Assembly: GCA_900548385.1 (NCBI GenBank)
Contig: URKJ01000008.1
Location: 61,759-125,758 of the forward strand
Direction of reading: 5' to 3'
DNA length: 64,000 nucleotides
From: an uncultured bacterium
GTDB lineage: Bacteria; Verrucomicrobiota; Lentisphaeria; Victivallales; UBA1829
Within the stretch, counting starts at the first letter, position 1. The number at the start of each line of letters is the position of its first letter. Under the pieces are notes generated by a model, which was given only the letters and a program-made list of their open reading frames with translations, made no database searches and had not been told where the DNA came from. Both the position numbers and the translations under genes were made by a program. Positions 1 to 8,500 of the stretch are shown here, piece after piece.

Positions 1-127
1 AGGGATCGAGTTTCTGCATTGCGACACGGTAGCCGCGTTTTTCGAGCAGCAGCGCGAGGCTTGCTCCGGTGATTCCTTTTCCGAGGCTGGAAACCACGCC
101 TCCGGTCACGAAAATATGTTTGGTCAT
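1..127 (-). CDS. pyrG: CTP synthase, N-terminal fragment (runs off the left edge)
   Basis: CTP synthase converts UTP, ATP and glutamine to CTP in the cytoplasm. Only the first 42 codons are inside the window. They begin MTKHIFVTGGVVSSLGKGI, which is the highly conserved N-terminal P-loop region of PyrG (VTGGVVSSLGKG). The ATG at 127-125 overlaps the TGA of carA by four bases (ATGA), so translation is probably coupled to carA. It is the last visible gene of a minus-strand run of glutamine-using enzymes. The identification rests on a short but very characteristic segment. Confidence 0.93.
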   Translation of the reverse strand, partial: MTKHIFVTGGVVSSLGKGITGASLALLLEKRGYRVAMQKLDP

Positions 128-1230
128 GATCTGTGCTCCAAAAGATTGCGGAATTGTGTGAAAAGATAACCTGAATCGTGGGGACCGGGGGCGGATTCCG
201 GGTGGTACTGGACTCCGAATGCGGGCTCTTTCCTGTGCCGGATTCCTTCCACGGTGTGATCGTTCAGGTTGATGTGGGTGATTTCCAGACAGGACGGAAG
301 CCGGTCGGGATTCAGCGCGAAATTATGGTTCTGGCTGGTGATTTCGACCTGTCCGGTCAACAGATTTTTCACCGGATGATTGCAGCCGTGATGCCCGAAC
401 TTGAGCCTGCCGCACTCCGCGCCCGTTGCAAGTCCGAGCAGCTGATGTCCGAGACAGATTCCCATCAGCGGGACTTTGCCGAGCAGTTCCCGGATCATTG
501 AAATCGCGTATTTGACCGCTGCCGGATCGGCGGGGCCGTTGGAGAGAAACACGCCGTCCGGTTTTTGTGCGAGAACTTCCGCGGCGGTGCTCCGGGCGGG
601 CAGAACCGTAACGCGCATACCCGCCGCAGCGAGTCCGCGCAGAATATTGTATTTGATCCCGTAATCAAGCGCGATCACATGAAAATCCCCGGATTGGTTC
701 CATTCAAAGCATTTGCCGGCGGTTACGCGTGCGGCGTAATCCTGTCCATCCAGTCCCTCCCATGCCCGCGCCCGTTCGACGGCTTCCGTTTCGGAGAGCG
801 GTTCGTCGGAGACGTGCAGGTAAGCGCGCTGACTTCCACGGTCGCGCAGGGTCACGGTCAGTTTCCGGGTGTCGATTCCCGCGATTCCCGGTTTGCCGTG
901 CCGGATCAGCAGTTCGGGCAGTGATTCGGCTGCGCGGTAGCTGGAGGGTTCGTTCAGTTCATGGATCACCAGACCGTTCAGAAACAGTCCCCGTGATTCG
1001 GCGTCCTGCGGATTGCAGCCGTAATTGCCGACTTCCGGAACGGTGAGCGTTACGAATTGTCCGGCGTAAGAGGGATCGGTGAGGATCTCCTGATAACCGG
1101 TCATTCCGGTATTGAACACGGCTTCCCCGACCGTGTCGAACGGCGCGCCAAAGCTCCAGCCCCGGAAAATTTCGCCGTTGGCGAGGGCTAGAAAAGCTTT
1201 CCGCTCCCGCATTTTTTTCCATTGATTCAT
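124..1230 (-). CDS. carA: Carbamoyl-phosphate synthase small (glutaminase) subunit
   Basis: The 368-aa protein supplies ammonia from glutamine to CarB for carbamoyl phosphate, the precursor of pyrimidines and arginine. The N-terminal half carries the family signature (FNTGMTGYQEILTDPSYAGQ). The C-terminal half is a class I glutamine amidotransferase with the nucleophile motif GICLGHQLLGLA and the His-Glu pair in FGVQYHPESAPGP. The start at 1230 is chosen because AAGGAG lies six bases upstream; the reading frame continues further upstream but without homology or ribosome site. The gene lies 29 bp after the PurF-type gene and overlaps pyrG by 4 bp, so an operon is likely. No carB is in the window. 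Confidence 0.96.
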   Translation of the reverse strand: MNQWKKMRERKAFLALANGEIFRGWSFGAPFDTVGEAVFNTGMTGYQEILTDPSYAGQFVTLTVPEVGNYGCNPQDAESRGLFLNGLVIHELNEPSSYRAAESLPELLIRHGKPGIAGIDTRKLTVTLRDRGSQRAYLHVSDEPLSETEAVERARAWEGLDGQDYAARVTAGKCFEWNQSGDFHVIALDYGIKYNILRGLAAAGMRVTVLPARSTAAEVLAQKPDGVFLSNGPADPAAVKYAISMIRELLGKVPLMGICLGHQLLGLATGAECGRLKFGHHGCNHPVKNLLTGQVEITSQNHNFALNPDRLPSCLEITHINLNDHTVEGIRHRKEPAFGVQYHPESAPGPHDSGYLFTQFRNLLEHRS

Positions 1231-1259
1231 TGGAAACTCCTTCCCGTATGTTTCAATCA

Positions 1260-3044
1260 TCAATATGCGCGTTCGTCGCGTTTTTCCATATAATTTATCA
1301 AAGCCTGATTGACGACCCGGAATCCGCCCGGCGTCGGATAGTCGCCGGTGAAATACCAGTCGCCCCGGTGTTCCGGACAGCATTTCGAGAGATTCTCACA
1401 GGTCTGAAAGATCAGCACGAGTTCCGCATTCAGGCCTTCCGGCGTCAGGCGGCGGGCGATGGCTTCGGTCAGCTCGGCGTCGGAAAAGGCATCGTAGACC
1501 GGCTTGACGCAGTTGGTCAGAGTTTCCTTTCCGTTGAGCTGACGTTTCGCCTCTTCATAGCAGAGATCCAGCAAATCAAGCTTTCCGTGGAGCGTGAGCA
1601 GATCAACCGCCGCTTCAAACGCGACCAGTTCTTTGAGGCTTGCCATGTCAATGCCGTAGCAGTCCGGATACCGGATCGGCGGAGCCGCGGAGGCGACTAC
1701 GATCCGGCGCGGTCCGAGACGGTCGAGGATCGGGAGGATCGCATTGCGCATCGTGTTGCCGCGGACGATGGAGTCGTCGATTACGACCAGAGTATCCGAG
1801 CCGGGACGCAGCAGCCCGTAGGTCACGTCGTAGATGTGCATATAAAAATCGCGCCGTGCCGCGGCGTCCGCGATGAATGTCCGGAATTTGGCGTCTTTGA
1901 CAGCGATCTGCCCGAAACGGACGTTCGGCATGTATCCTGCCGCAGCTTCGCGCCGGCACTCTTCCTGAAGTTCCTCCAGCATTCCGTGAAAACTGATCTG
2001 AGCCGTATTCGGGATGTAGGAGAACAGGGTGTTTTCCCAATCGCGTTCCACGGCGTCAAGCAGCTGCGGAACGAGGGCGCGTCCGAGGGCTTTCCGTTCC
2101 TGATGAATTCCGGCGTCGTTGCCGCGGGAGAAATAGATGCGTTCGAAAACGCACCGCCGCAGCGGTTTTTCCGGCAGAATCCGTTCAAACCGCACCTGTG
2201 CGTCGCGCGAGATGATCAGCGCCTGTCCGGGCGGAAGTTCTCCGGCGTCGGCGGTGGAACAGTTGAACGCCGCCTGAATTGCGGGGCGTTCGGAGCTGAC
2301 CGCCACGACTTCATCGTCGAAATAATAGTAGCCGGGCCGGATTCCGGCGGGATCGCGGACCGCGAATGCTTCGCCGTTGCCGAGGATTCCGCAGAGAGTG
2401 TAGGCTCCGTCGAAATTGCGGATTGCGCGCGTCAGTACTTCGGCGAGGCTGAAATTGTGCTGCTTCTGATCGCGCATTTGTTCGAGACTGTGGCTGATGA
2501 GCTGGAGGATCAGGGCGCCGTCCTGACGGCTGGAGGGATGATGTCCCGTCGCCTGCAGAATGCGGAAGATTTCGGCGGTATCGGTCAGATTGAAATTCCC
2601 CGCCAGCAGAAGCGTCCGGTCAAGGCAGGCGTTTTCGTGCACGAACGGATGGCAGGCGTTGAGACCGGAGCGGCCGAACGTGCCGTAGCGGAGATGACCG
2701 AGATAGAGTTCGCCGCAAAAAGGATAATGGCGTTTCATCCCGTCGCCCGGAAGGGGGGTGGATGGTTCGTCCGGAACGGTTTTGCCGATTTTTTCCAACA
2801 GGTCGGCAAGACACGGCGGATGATTGGATTTTTCGAGTTGGTAACAGGGGGTTCCCGGTTCAGGGTCGAGACCGACGCAGGCAATTCCCGCTCCGTCCTG
2901 ACCTCGGTTGTGCTGTTTTTCCAGCATCAGAGCCAGTTTCTGAAATCCATACCAGGCGGTTCCGTATTTGCGCAGATAGTAATCGACTCCGTGACGGAGA
3001 CGGAGCAGCGTTACCGCACATTCATGTTTGATCTGGTCCGACAT
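1260..3044 (-). CDS. PurF-type amidophosphoribosyltransferase (long form)
   Basis: A 594-aa relative of glutamine PRPP amidotransferase, the first enzyme of purine synthesis. It resembles the longer second copy found in Bacteroidetes more than classical PurF of about 470-500 residues. An N-terminal Ntn-hydrolase glutaminase domain begins MSDQIKHEC, so Cys9 would be the nucleophile and an eight-residue propeptide would have to be removed. The segment QHNRGQDGAGI is the usual glutaminase signature. The C-terminal phosphoribosyltransferase domain has the PRPP loop VVIDDSIVRGNT. A GGAAGAA ribosome site precedes the ATG. It is tightly followed by carA. Whether it serves purine synthesis or a side role is not decided by sequence, so no symbol is given. 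Confidence 0.85.
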   Translation of the reverse strand: MSDQIKHECAVTLLRLRHGVDYYLRKYGTAWYGFQKLALMLEKQHNRGQDGAGIACVGLDPEPGTPCYQLEKSNHPPCLADLLEKIGKTVPDEPSTPLPGDGMKRHYPFCGELYLGHLRYGTFGRSGLNACHPFVHENACLDRTLLLAGNFNLTDTAEIFRILQATGHHPSSRQDGALILQLISHSLEQMRDQKQHNFSLAEVLTRAIRNFDGAYTLCGILGNGEAFAVRDPAGIRPGYYYFDDEVVAVSSERPAIQAAFNCSTADAGELPPGQALIISRDAQVRFERILPEKPLRRCVFERIYFSRGNDAGIHQERKALGRALVPQLLDAVERDWENTLFSYIPNTAQISFHGMLEELQEECRREAAAGYMPNVRFGQIAVKDAKFRTFIADAAARRDFYMHIYDVTYGLLRPGSDTLVVIDDSIVRGNTMRNAILPILDRLGPRRIVVASAAPPIRYPDCYGIDMASLKELVAFEAAVDLLTLHGKLDLLDLCYEEAKRQLNGKETLTNCVKPVYDAFSDAELTEAIARRLTPEGLNAELVLIFQTCENLSKCCPEHRGDWYFTGDYPTPGGFRVVNQALINYMEKRDERAY

Positions 3045-3070
3045 CGTGTTCTTCCATAAGTTATCGGTTC

Positions 3071-3108
3071 AAAAGTTCCTGTTCCCGGCAGAAGTCGGGA
3101 ACAGGAAC
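3071..3108 (-). terminator. 13-bp hairpin with TTTT tail after glnN; terminator or attenuator
   Basis: Positions 3075-3087 and 3096-3108 are perfect inverted repeats with an eight-base loop, and on the minus strand the stem is followed by TTTT (3074-3071). It lies 16 bp beyond the glnN stop and only about 30 bp before the next minus-strand start, leaving little space for a separate promoter. It may therefore act as a partial terminator setting the ratio of glnN to the amidotransferase genes. Confidence 0.7.
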
Positions 3109-3123
3109 GGTGGAGAGGCCGGT

Positions 3124-5256
3124 TCAGTAGATAAAGAGCATTTCGCGGTATTTGGGCAGCGGCCACTTGGCGTCGGGAACGATCCGTTCGAGTTTGTCCA
3201 CGACGTTCCGCAGCTCGTTCATAGCCGCAATGATCTCTTCGTGACAGCCTTTGAGGGCGTTTTTGAGAGCATCGCACTTGGCGCTCAGTTCATCAAGGGC
3301 CGTGCCGAGCTCCCCGGCGCTTTTCCGGAGACCGGCGAGACCGGCGGAGACTCCGGCGGTTTCCGCATCTGCCAGCGCTCCGGTGAGCATGGCGAATTCC
3401 TTTGCGACTGCCGGCTGCACCATACATCCGGCGATTTCGAGCGCGGTTTCACCTTCGATCCTGATTTTGTTGTGATAATCTTCCAGGAACACTTCATAAC
3501 GGGATTCGAGTTCGCGCCGGTTGTAGACGTGGTATTTTTCGAACATTGCGATATTCTCTTCTCCGGTCAGGCAGCGGAGCGCTTCCATCGTTGTGGCGGC
3601 GTTCGGCAGACCGCGTTTCGCGGCTTCCTTTTTCCACTCGTCGGTGTAGCCGTTGCCGTTGAAGATGATCCGCTTATGGGCGGAGATGATGCGCGAGAGC
3701 AGATGCTGCAAACCGGAGTTGAATTCCTCTTTGGACAGTTTTTCCAGTTCGCCGCTGATCCGGTCGATGGACTCGGCGACGATGGTGTTCAGCACCGTAT
3801 TGGGTCCGGAACAGGACTGACTGGAGCCCGGTGCGCGGAATTCAAATTTATTTCCGGTGAACGCAAACGGACTGGTCCGGTTGCGGTCGGTCGCATCACG
3901 GGGAAGCGGCGGAAGAGTGTCCACACCGATTTTCATGGTTCCCGCCTGACGGCAGGTGGTGGCGGCTCCTTTTTCGAGCTGTTCGATCACATCGGCGAGC
4001 TGATCGCCGAGGTACATGGAAATGATTGCCGGGGGCGCTTCATTCGCTCCGAGACGGTGATCGTTGCCGGCTCCGGTCACGCTGGCGCGGAGCAGATCGC
4101 TGTGCAGGTCGATTGCTTCGATGATCGCGGTCAGCATGGTGAGGAAGATCGCGTTCTGATGCGGGTCGGAACCGGGATCGAGCAGATTCTGCCCGTCGTA
4201 TGCGATCGACCAGTTGTTGTGCTTGCCGGAACCGTTGACGCCCGCAAACGGTTTTTCGTGGAGAAGGCACACCAGACCGTTGCGGTCGGCGACTTCGCGC
4301 AGAACCTCCATTACCAGCATGTTGTGATCGCAGGCAAGGTTCAGTTCTTCGAACATCGGAGCAAGTTCGAACTGCGCCGGAGCCACTTCATTGTGCCGGG
4401 TTTTAGCGGGGATGCCGAGTTTCCAGAGTTCCTGTTCCACTTCGGTCATGAAGTTCAGAATGCGCATCTTGATGGTCCCGAAATAGTGGTCTTCAAGCTG
4501 CTGGTGCTTTGCCGGAGGCGCGCCGAACACGGTTCGCCCGGTCTGCACAAGATCGGGGCGTTGATAGTAAAACGTCTTGTCGATCAGAAAATATTCCTGT
4601 TCCGGTCCGAGCGTGATTGTTACATTGGCTTCCTGCTTTCCGAAGCATTTCATCAGCCGTTTGACGGAGGTGGAGAGAGCCTGCATGGAGCGCAGCAGCG
4701 GAGTTTTCTTGTCGAGAGCTTCTCCGGTATAGGAGCAGAATGCGGTCGGGATGCAGAGCGTTGCGCCGTTGCCGTGGCGTTTGATGAACGCCGGGCTGGT
4801 CGGATCCCATGCGGTATAGCCGCGGGCTTCAAATGTGGAACGGAGTCCGCCGGAGGGAAAACTGGAAGCATCCGGTTCGCTGATGATCAGGTTTTTTCCG
4901 GAGAAGGACATGATCGGCTTGCCGTTTTTGATCTCCAGAAAGGAGTCGTGCTTTTCGGCTGTGGCTCCGGTCAGCGGCAGAAACCAGTGTGTGAAATGGG
5001 TCGCGCCGCGCACCAGTGCCCAGCGTTTCATGGCGTGGGCAATGTCGGCGGCGATCGCCGGGTCAAGCGGAGCTCCGTTGTTGATGGTCGCGAGCAGTTT
5101 TTCCGCGGTTGCTTTGGGCAGATACTCGCGCATGGCGTCCGGACCGAAAACGTCTTCTCCGTAATTGCTCATATTGACCTCCGCCGCCGGTTCCGGGGCG
5201 GGGGCGCGGAGCGCTGCTACTGTGTTGACTGCGTGGATGCGATTCAGGTTGTTCAT
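3124..5256 (-). CDS. glnN: Glutamine synthetase type III
   Basis: The 710-aa enzyme makes glutamine from glutamate, ammonia and ATP. Its length and motifs are those of GSIII, not of the 450-470-aa GSI. Visible hallmarks are the beta-Asp/ATP loop region GVNGSGKHNNWS, the segment NRTSPFAFTGNKFEFRAPGS with the catalytic glutamate and arginine, and the N-terminal GSIII block around EDVFGPDAMREYLPK. AAGGAG lies just upstream of the ATG. The gene is transcribed away from gltB from a sigma-54 promoter at 5312-5328, which implies nitrogen control together with glutamate synthase: the GS-GOGAT pair. Confidence 0.95.
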   Translation of the reverse strand: MNNLNRIHAVNTVAALRAPAPEPAAEVNMSNYGEDVFGPDAMREYLPKATAEKLLATINNGAPLDPAIAADIAHAMKRWALVRGATHFTHWFLPLTGATAEKHDSFLEIKNGKPIMSFSGKNLIISEPDASSFPSGGLRSTFEARGYTAWDPTSPAFIKRHGNGATLCIPTAFCSYTGEALDKKTPLLRSMQALSTSVKRLMKCFGKQEANVTITLGPEQEYFLIDKTFYYQRPDLVQTGRTVFGAPPAKHQQLEDHYFGTIKMRILNFMTEVEQELWKLGIPAKTRHNEVAPAQFELAPMFEELNLACDHNMLVMEVLREVADRNGLVCLLHEKPFAGVNGSGKHNNWSIAYDGQNLLDPGSDPHQNAIFLTMLTAIIEAIDLHSDLLRASVTGAGNDHRLGANEAPPAIISMYLGDQLADVIEQLEKGAATTCRQAGTMKIGVDTLPPLPRDATDRNRTSPFAFTGNKFEFRAPGSSQSCSGPNTVLNTIVAESIDRISGELEKLSKEEFNSGLQHLLSRIISAHKRIIFNGNGYTDEWKKEAAKRGLPNAATTMEALRCLTGEENIAMFEKYHVYNRRELESRYEVFLEDYHNKIRIEGETALEIAGCMVQPAVAKEFAMLTGALADAETAGVSAGLAGLRKSAGELGTALDELSAKCDALKNALKGCHEEIIAAMNELRNVVDKLERIVPDAKWPLPKYREMLFIY

Positions 5257-5311
5257 GGCAAACTCTCCTTAATAAAGTATGGGGTTCGGTAAATCCGTTG
5301 CCGGAGACTAA

Positions 5312-5328
5312 AGCAACTGCCGTGCCAA
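5312..5328 (-). promoter_or_regulatory. Sigma-54 (-24/-12) promoter of glnN
   Basis: Read on the minus strand the site is TTGGCACGGCAGTTGCT, an essentially perfect sigma-54 consensus (TGGCACG-N4-TTGCT). Transcription would start near 5301, leaving a leader of about 45 bases before glnN. The two palindromes at 5372-5387 and 5403-5418 lie upstream at a distance typical of activator sites. Confidence 0.9.
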
Positions 5329-5371
5329 CTTTTCGCCGGGCATAAAATCTGTATGACCCGGTGAAAAATGC

Positions 5372-5387
5372 TTTACAAAAATGTAAA
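5372..5387. promoter_or_regulatory. Palindromic upstream activator site 1 (TTTACA-N4-TGTAAA)
   Basis: A perfect 16-bp inverted repeat, TTTACAAAAATGTAAA. It sits between the divergent sigma-54 promoters, about 52 bp from the -24 box of glnN. A natural candidate ligand is the sigma-54 activator encoded at 11573-13126. The sequence differs from the classical NtrC (GCAC-N5-GTGC-like) and NifA (TGT-N10-ACA) sites. Confidence 0.7.
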
Positions 5388-5402
5388 ACGGTGCCGGAAG
5401 GG

Positions 5403-5418
5403 TATACATTTTTGTAAA
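5403..5418. promoter_or_regulatory. Palindromic upstream activator site 2 (TATACA-N4-TGTAAA)
   Basis: Near-perfect copy of site 1 with a single arm mismatch, TATACATTTTTGTAAA. Its centre is 31 bp (about three helical turns) from the centre of site 1 and about 50 bp from the -24 box of gltB, so the whole arrangement is almost symmetric between the two promoters. Confidence 0.68.
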
Positions 5419-5459
5419 ATGCGGGGAGGAACAGCGGTTGTTTTTCCCTTGAAACGGGA

Positions 5460-5476
5460 TTGGCACGCTTTTTGCT
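5460..5476 (+). promoter_or_regulatory. Sigma-54 (-24/-12) promoter of gltBD
   Basis: TTGGCACGCTTTTTGCT matches the sigma-54 consensus at all conserved positions (TGGCACG-N4-TTGCT). Transcription would start near 5487, about 40 bases before the gltB ATG at 5527, which has AAGGAG upstream. Confidence 0.9.
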
Positions 5477-5526
5477 TTTGGGCTGTAAAATGTTTTCGGA
5501 TGAAATGAGGAAGGAGCTCTGAAACC

Positions 5527-8500
5527 ATGGAAATGAATCGACAGCAATTACAACAGCGATTCGCCGCGCCCCCGGTACCCGATACCGGACTTTACAGCTT
5601 TGCGAACGAACACGACGCATGCGGCGTCGGGCTCGTGGCGGATTTGAACAATGTGCCGGATCACCGGATCGTGGAGATGGGAATGACGGTCCTGAAACGG
5701 CTGATGCATCGCGGCGCCGCCGGAGGCGATCCGGATACCGGCGACGGTGCGGGGCTTCTGCTGGCTCTGCCGGATGAGTTCTTCCGCTCGGAACTGGGAG
5801 AAAAACTGCCGGAAGCGGGAAAATACGGCGTTGCGATGCTCTTCGGTGGAACGGACCGGGAATCCGCGATCGAAGAGATCGTCACCGCGGAGGGCGGACG
5901 GGTTATTGCATGGCGCAACGTTCCCGTGAAGCCCGGCGAGATCGGACGTGCGGCGCGGGAGACATGTCCCGTGATCCGCCAGCTGTTCATCGACGGAAGC
6001 GCTTTCCCGTCGCCGAAAGTGTTCGAGCGCAAACTGTATGTGATGCGCCGTCTGATTGAAAAGGCTGTTCCGGAATGTTATGTCTGCAGCATGTCCTGCC
6101 GCAGTATTGTATATAAAGGGCTGCTGCTTGCCACGCAGCTGGAGAAATTTTATCCGGATCTTGGAGACGAGCGGTTCAAATCGCCTCTGGCGCTGGTTCA
6201 TCAGCGGTACAGCACCAATACGTTTCCTGCGTGGCATCTCGCGCATCCGTTCCGTTATCTCGCTCATAACGGGGAGATCAACACCCTGCGGGGCAATCTG
6301 AACCAGCTGCGTGCACGGGAACCGTTCCTTGCAAGCGAGCTGTTCGGCGACGATATCCGGAAACTGCTTCCGCTGATTCCGGAAGGACAGAGCGATTCCG
6401 CGTGTCTCGACAATATGTTTGAACTGCTGGTCGCCGCCGGCCGTCCGCTCTCCCATGCCATGCTGATGCTGATGCCGCAGGCGTGGGGAAAGAATTATCA
6501 TCTCGGACGCGACGTGCGCGGCTTTTTTGAATATCATTCCGCTTTGATGGAGCCGTGGGACGGTCCCGCTGCGGTTGCGTTTTCCGATGGTGTCAACGCG
6601 GGGGCGATCCTTGACCGGAACGGACTGCGTCCCGCACGTTATACGCTGTGCAAAGACGGTATTTTTGTTCTTGCTTCCGAAACCGGAGTACTGGATTTCC
6701 CGGCGGATCAGGTCGTGCGGAAAGGGCGTCTGCGTCCCGGTGAGATGATCTGCCTGGATTTGGAAAATCACCGTCTGATCAATGACGGCGAGCTCAAAAA
6801 CCGTGCGGCGCGCCGTCAGCCGTATCGCCGCTGGGTGGAGGAAAACAAAATTTCCGTTCATGGACTTTTTACGGAGATCACTCCGGCGGAAGTGCACGAC
6901 GACCTGATTGCCATGCAGAAGCGTTTCGGGTACAGCCGTGAAGATGTTGAACTGATTATCAAAACGATGGCTGCTTCGGGCAAGGAGCCGGTCGGTTCCA
7001 TGGGCAACGACGCCGCACTGGCGGTGCTGTCGGATAAACCGCAGCTGCTGTTCAACTATTTCAAGCAGCTGTTCGCGCAAGTCACCAATCCGCCGATTGA
7101 TCCGATCCGCGAGGAGCTGGTGATGAGCCTGACGACCTATATCGGAAACCGGGGCAATATTCTAGCGGAAACTCCGGCTCACGCACGGCTGATCAAGCTG
7201 AACCGTCCGGTGCTGACCGATGATGAACTGCTCCGGCTGGAACGCGCCGGACAGCAGGATTTTCAATCCCGTGTTCTGACGATGGAATTTCCCGCCGGCG
7301 GCGATGGTGCGGTTCTGGCGCTTGCTCTGGAAAATCTTGCTCATTCCGCAGTCGAGGCGGTGCGGGAAAACTGCCGGATCCTGGTACTTTCCGACCGCAA
7401 TCTGTCGGAGCATTGCGTGCCGATCCCCTCCCTGCTGGCGGTTGCCGCGGTGAACCGGGCGCTGATCGCCGCCGGACTGAGACCCGAAGCCGGATTGATC
7501 GTGCAGTCCGGTGAGGTCCGCGAGATCATGCACTTTGCGCTTCTGGTCGGCTTCGGTGCGACGGCGGTCAATCCTTATCTTGCACTTGAGAGCGTAACCG
7601 CGCTTGCGCGTTCCGGCGCGATTGCGGCGGACCCTGTCACGGCGGCGGGCAATTACATTCATGCGGTCGACAAAGGGCTGTTGAAAGTAATGTCCAAAAT
7701 GGGCATTTCGACTTTGCGGAGTTATCGCTCCAGTCAGATTTTTGAAGCAGTCGGGCTGAACCGGGAGGTGATCGACGCCTATTTCCCCGGCACGGCAAGC
7801 CGTGTCGGCGGGATCGGGCTCGACGGGATTGCCGCCGAGGCGAACCGCCGCTTTGCATCCGCCGCGGTTCCTGCGCTTGGGCACGGGGAAAATCTGCTGC
7901 CGGACGGCGGACAGTACCGTTTCCGCAAGGACGGGGAACAGCATTTGTGGACGCCGGAGTCTCTGGCGGCATTCCGTCAGGCGGTGCGTACCAACGACCG
8001 GGAGGCATTCGACCGCTATTCCCGGCTGATCGACGATCAGGCGGAACACCTCTGCACTCTGCGCGGCCTGTTTGAATTCGCTCCGGCAAAACCGGTTCCG
8101 CTGGAGGAGGTGGAAAGTGTGGAATCCATCCTGAAACGTTTTGTGTCGGGTGCCATGTCCCTCGGATCACTTAGTCCGGAAGCGCACGAGGCGATCGCGG
8201 TTGCGATGAACCGTCTTGGCGGTATGAGCAACTGCGGTGAGGGCGGAGAGGATTCCGCGCGTTACACGCCCGGTCCAAATGGAGAGAACCGCACCAGCGC
8301 GATCAAGCAGATTGCCAGCGGACGGTTCGGCGTGACGATTGATTATCTCCGTCATGCCAAAGATCTTCAGATCAAGATGGCGCAGGGGGCGAAACCGGGT
8401 GAGGGCGGTCAGCTTCCCGGACACAAGGTGAATGAGTTCATTGCGCGAATCCGTCATTCGATGCCGAATGTCAGCCTGATCTCTCCGCCGCCGCATCACG

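Noticed and set aside
124..1383. Longer carA product starting at 1383
   Set aside because: The extra 51 residues overlap the previous gene, have no CarA similarity and no ribosome site, while the ATG at 1230 has AAGGAG.
5372..5418. Classical NtrC or NifA binding sites between glnN and gltB
   Set aside because: The palindromes TTTACA-N4-TGTAAA do not match GCAC-N5-GTGC-like or TGT-N10-ACA consensus, so only a generic activator-site call is made.
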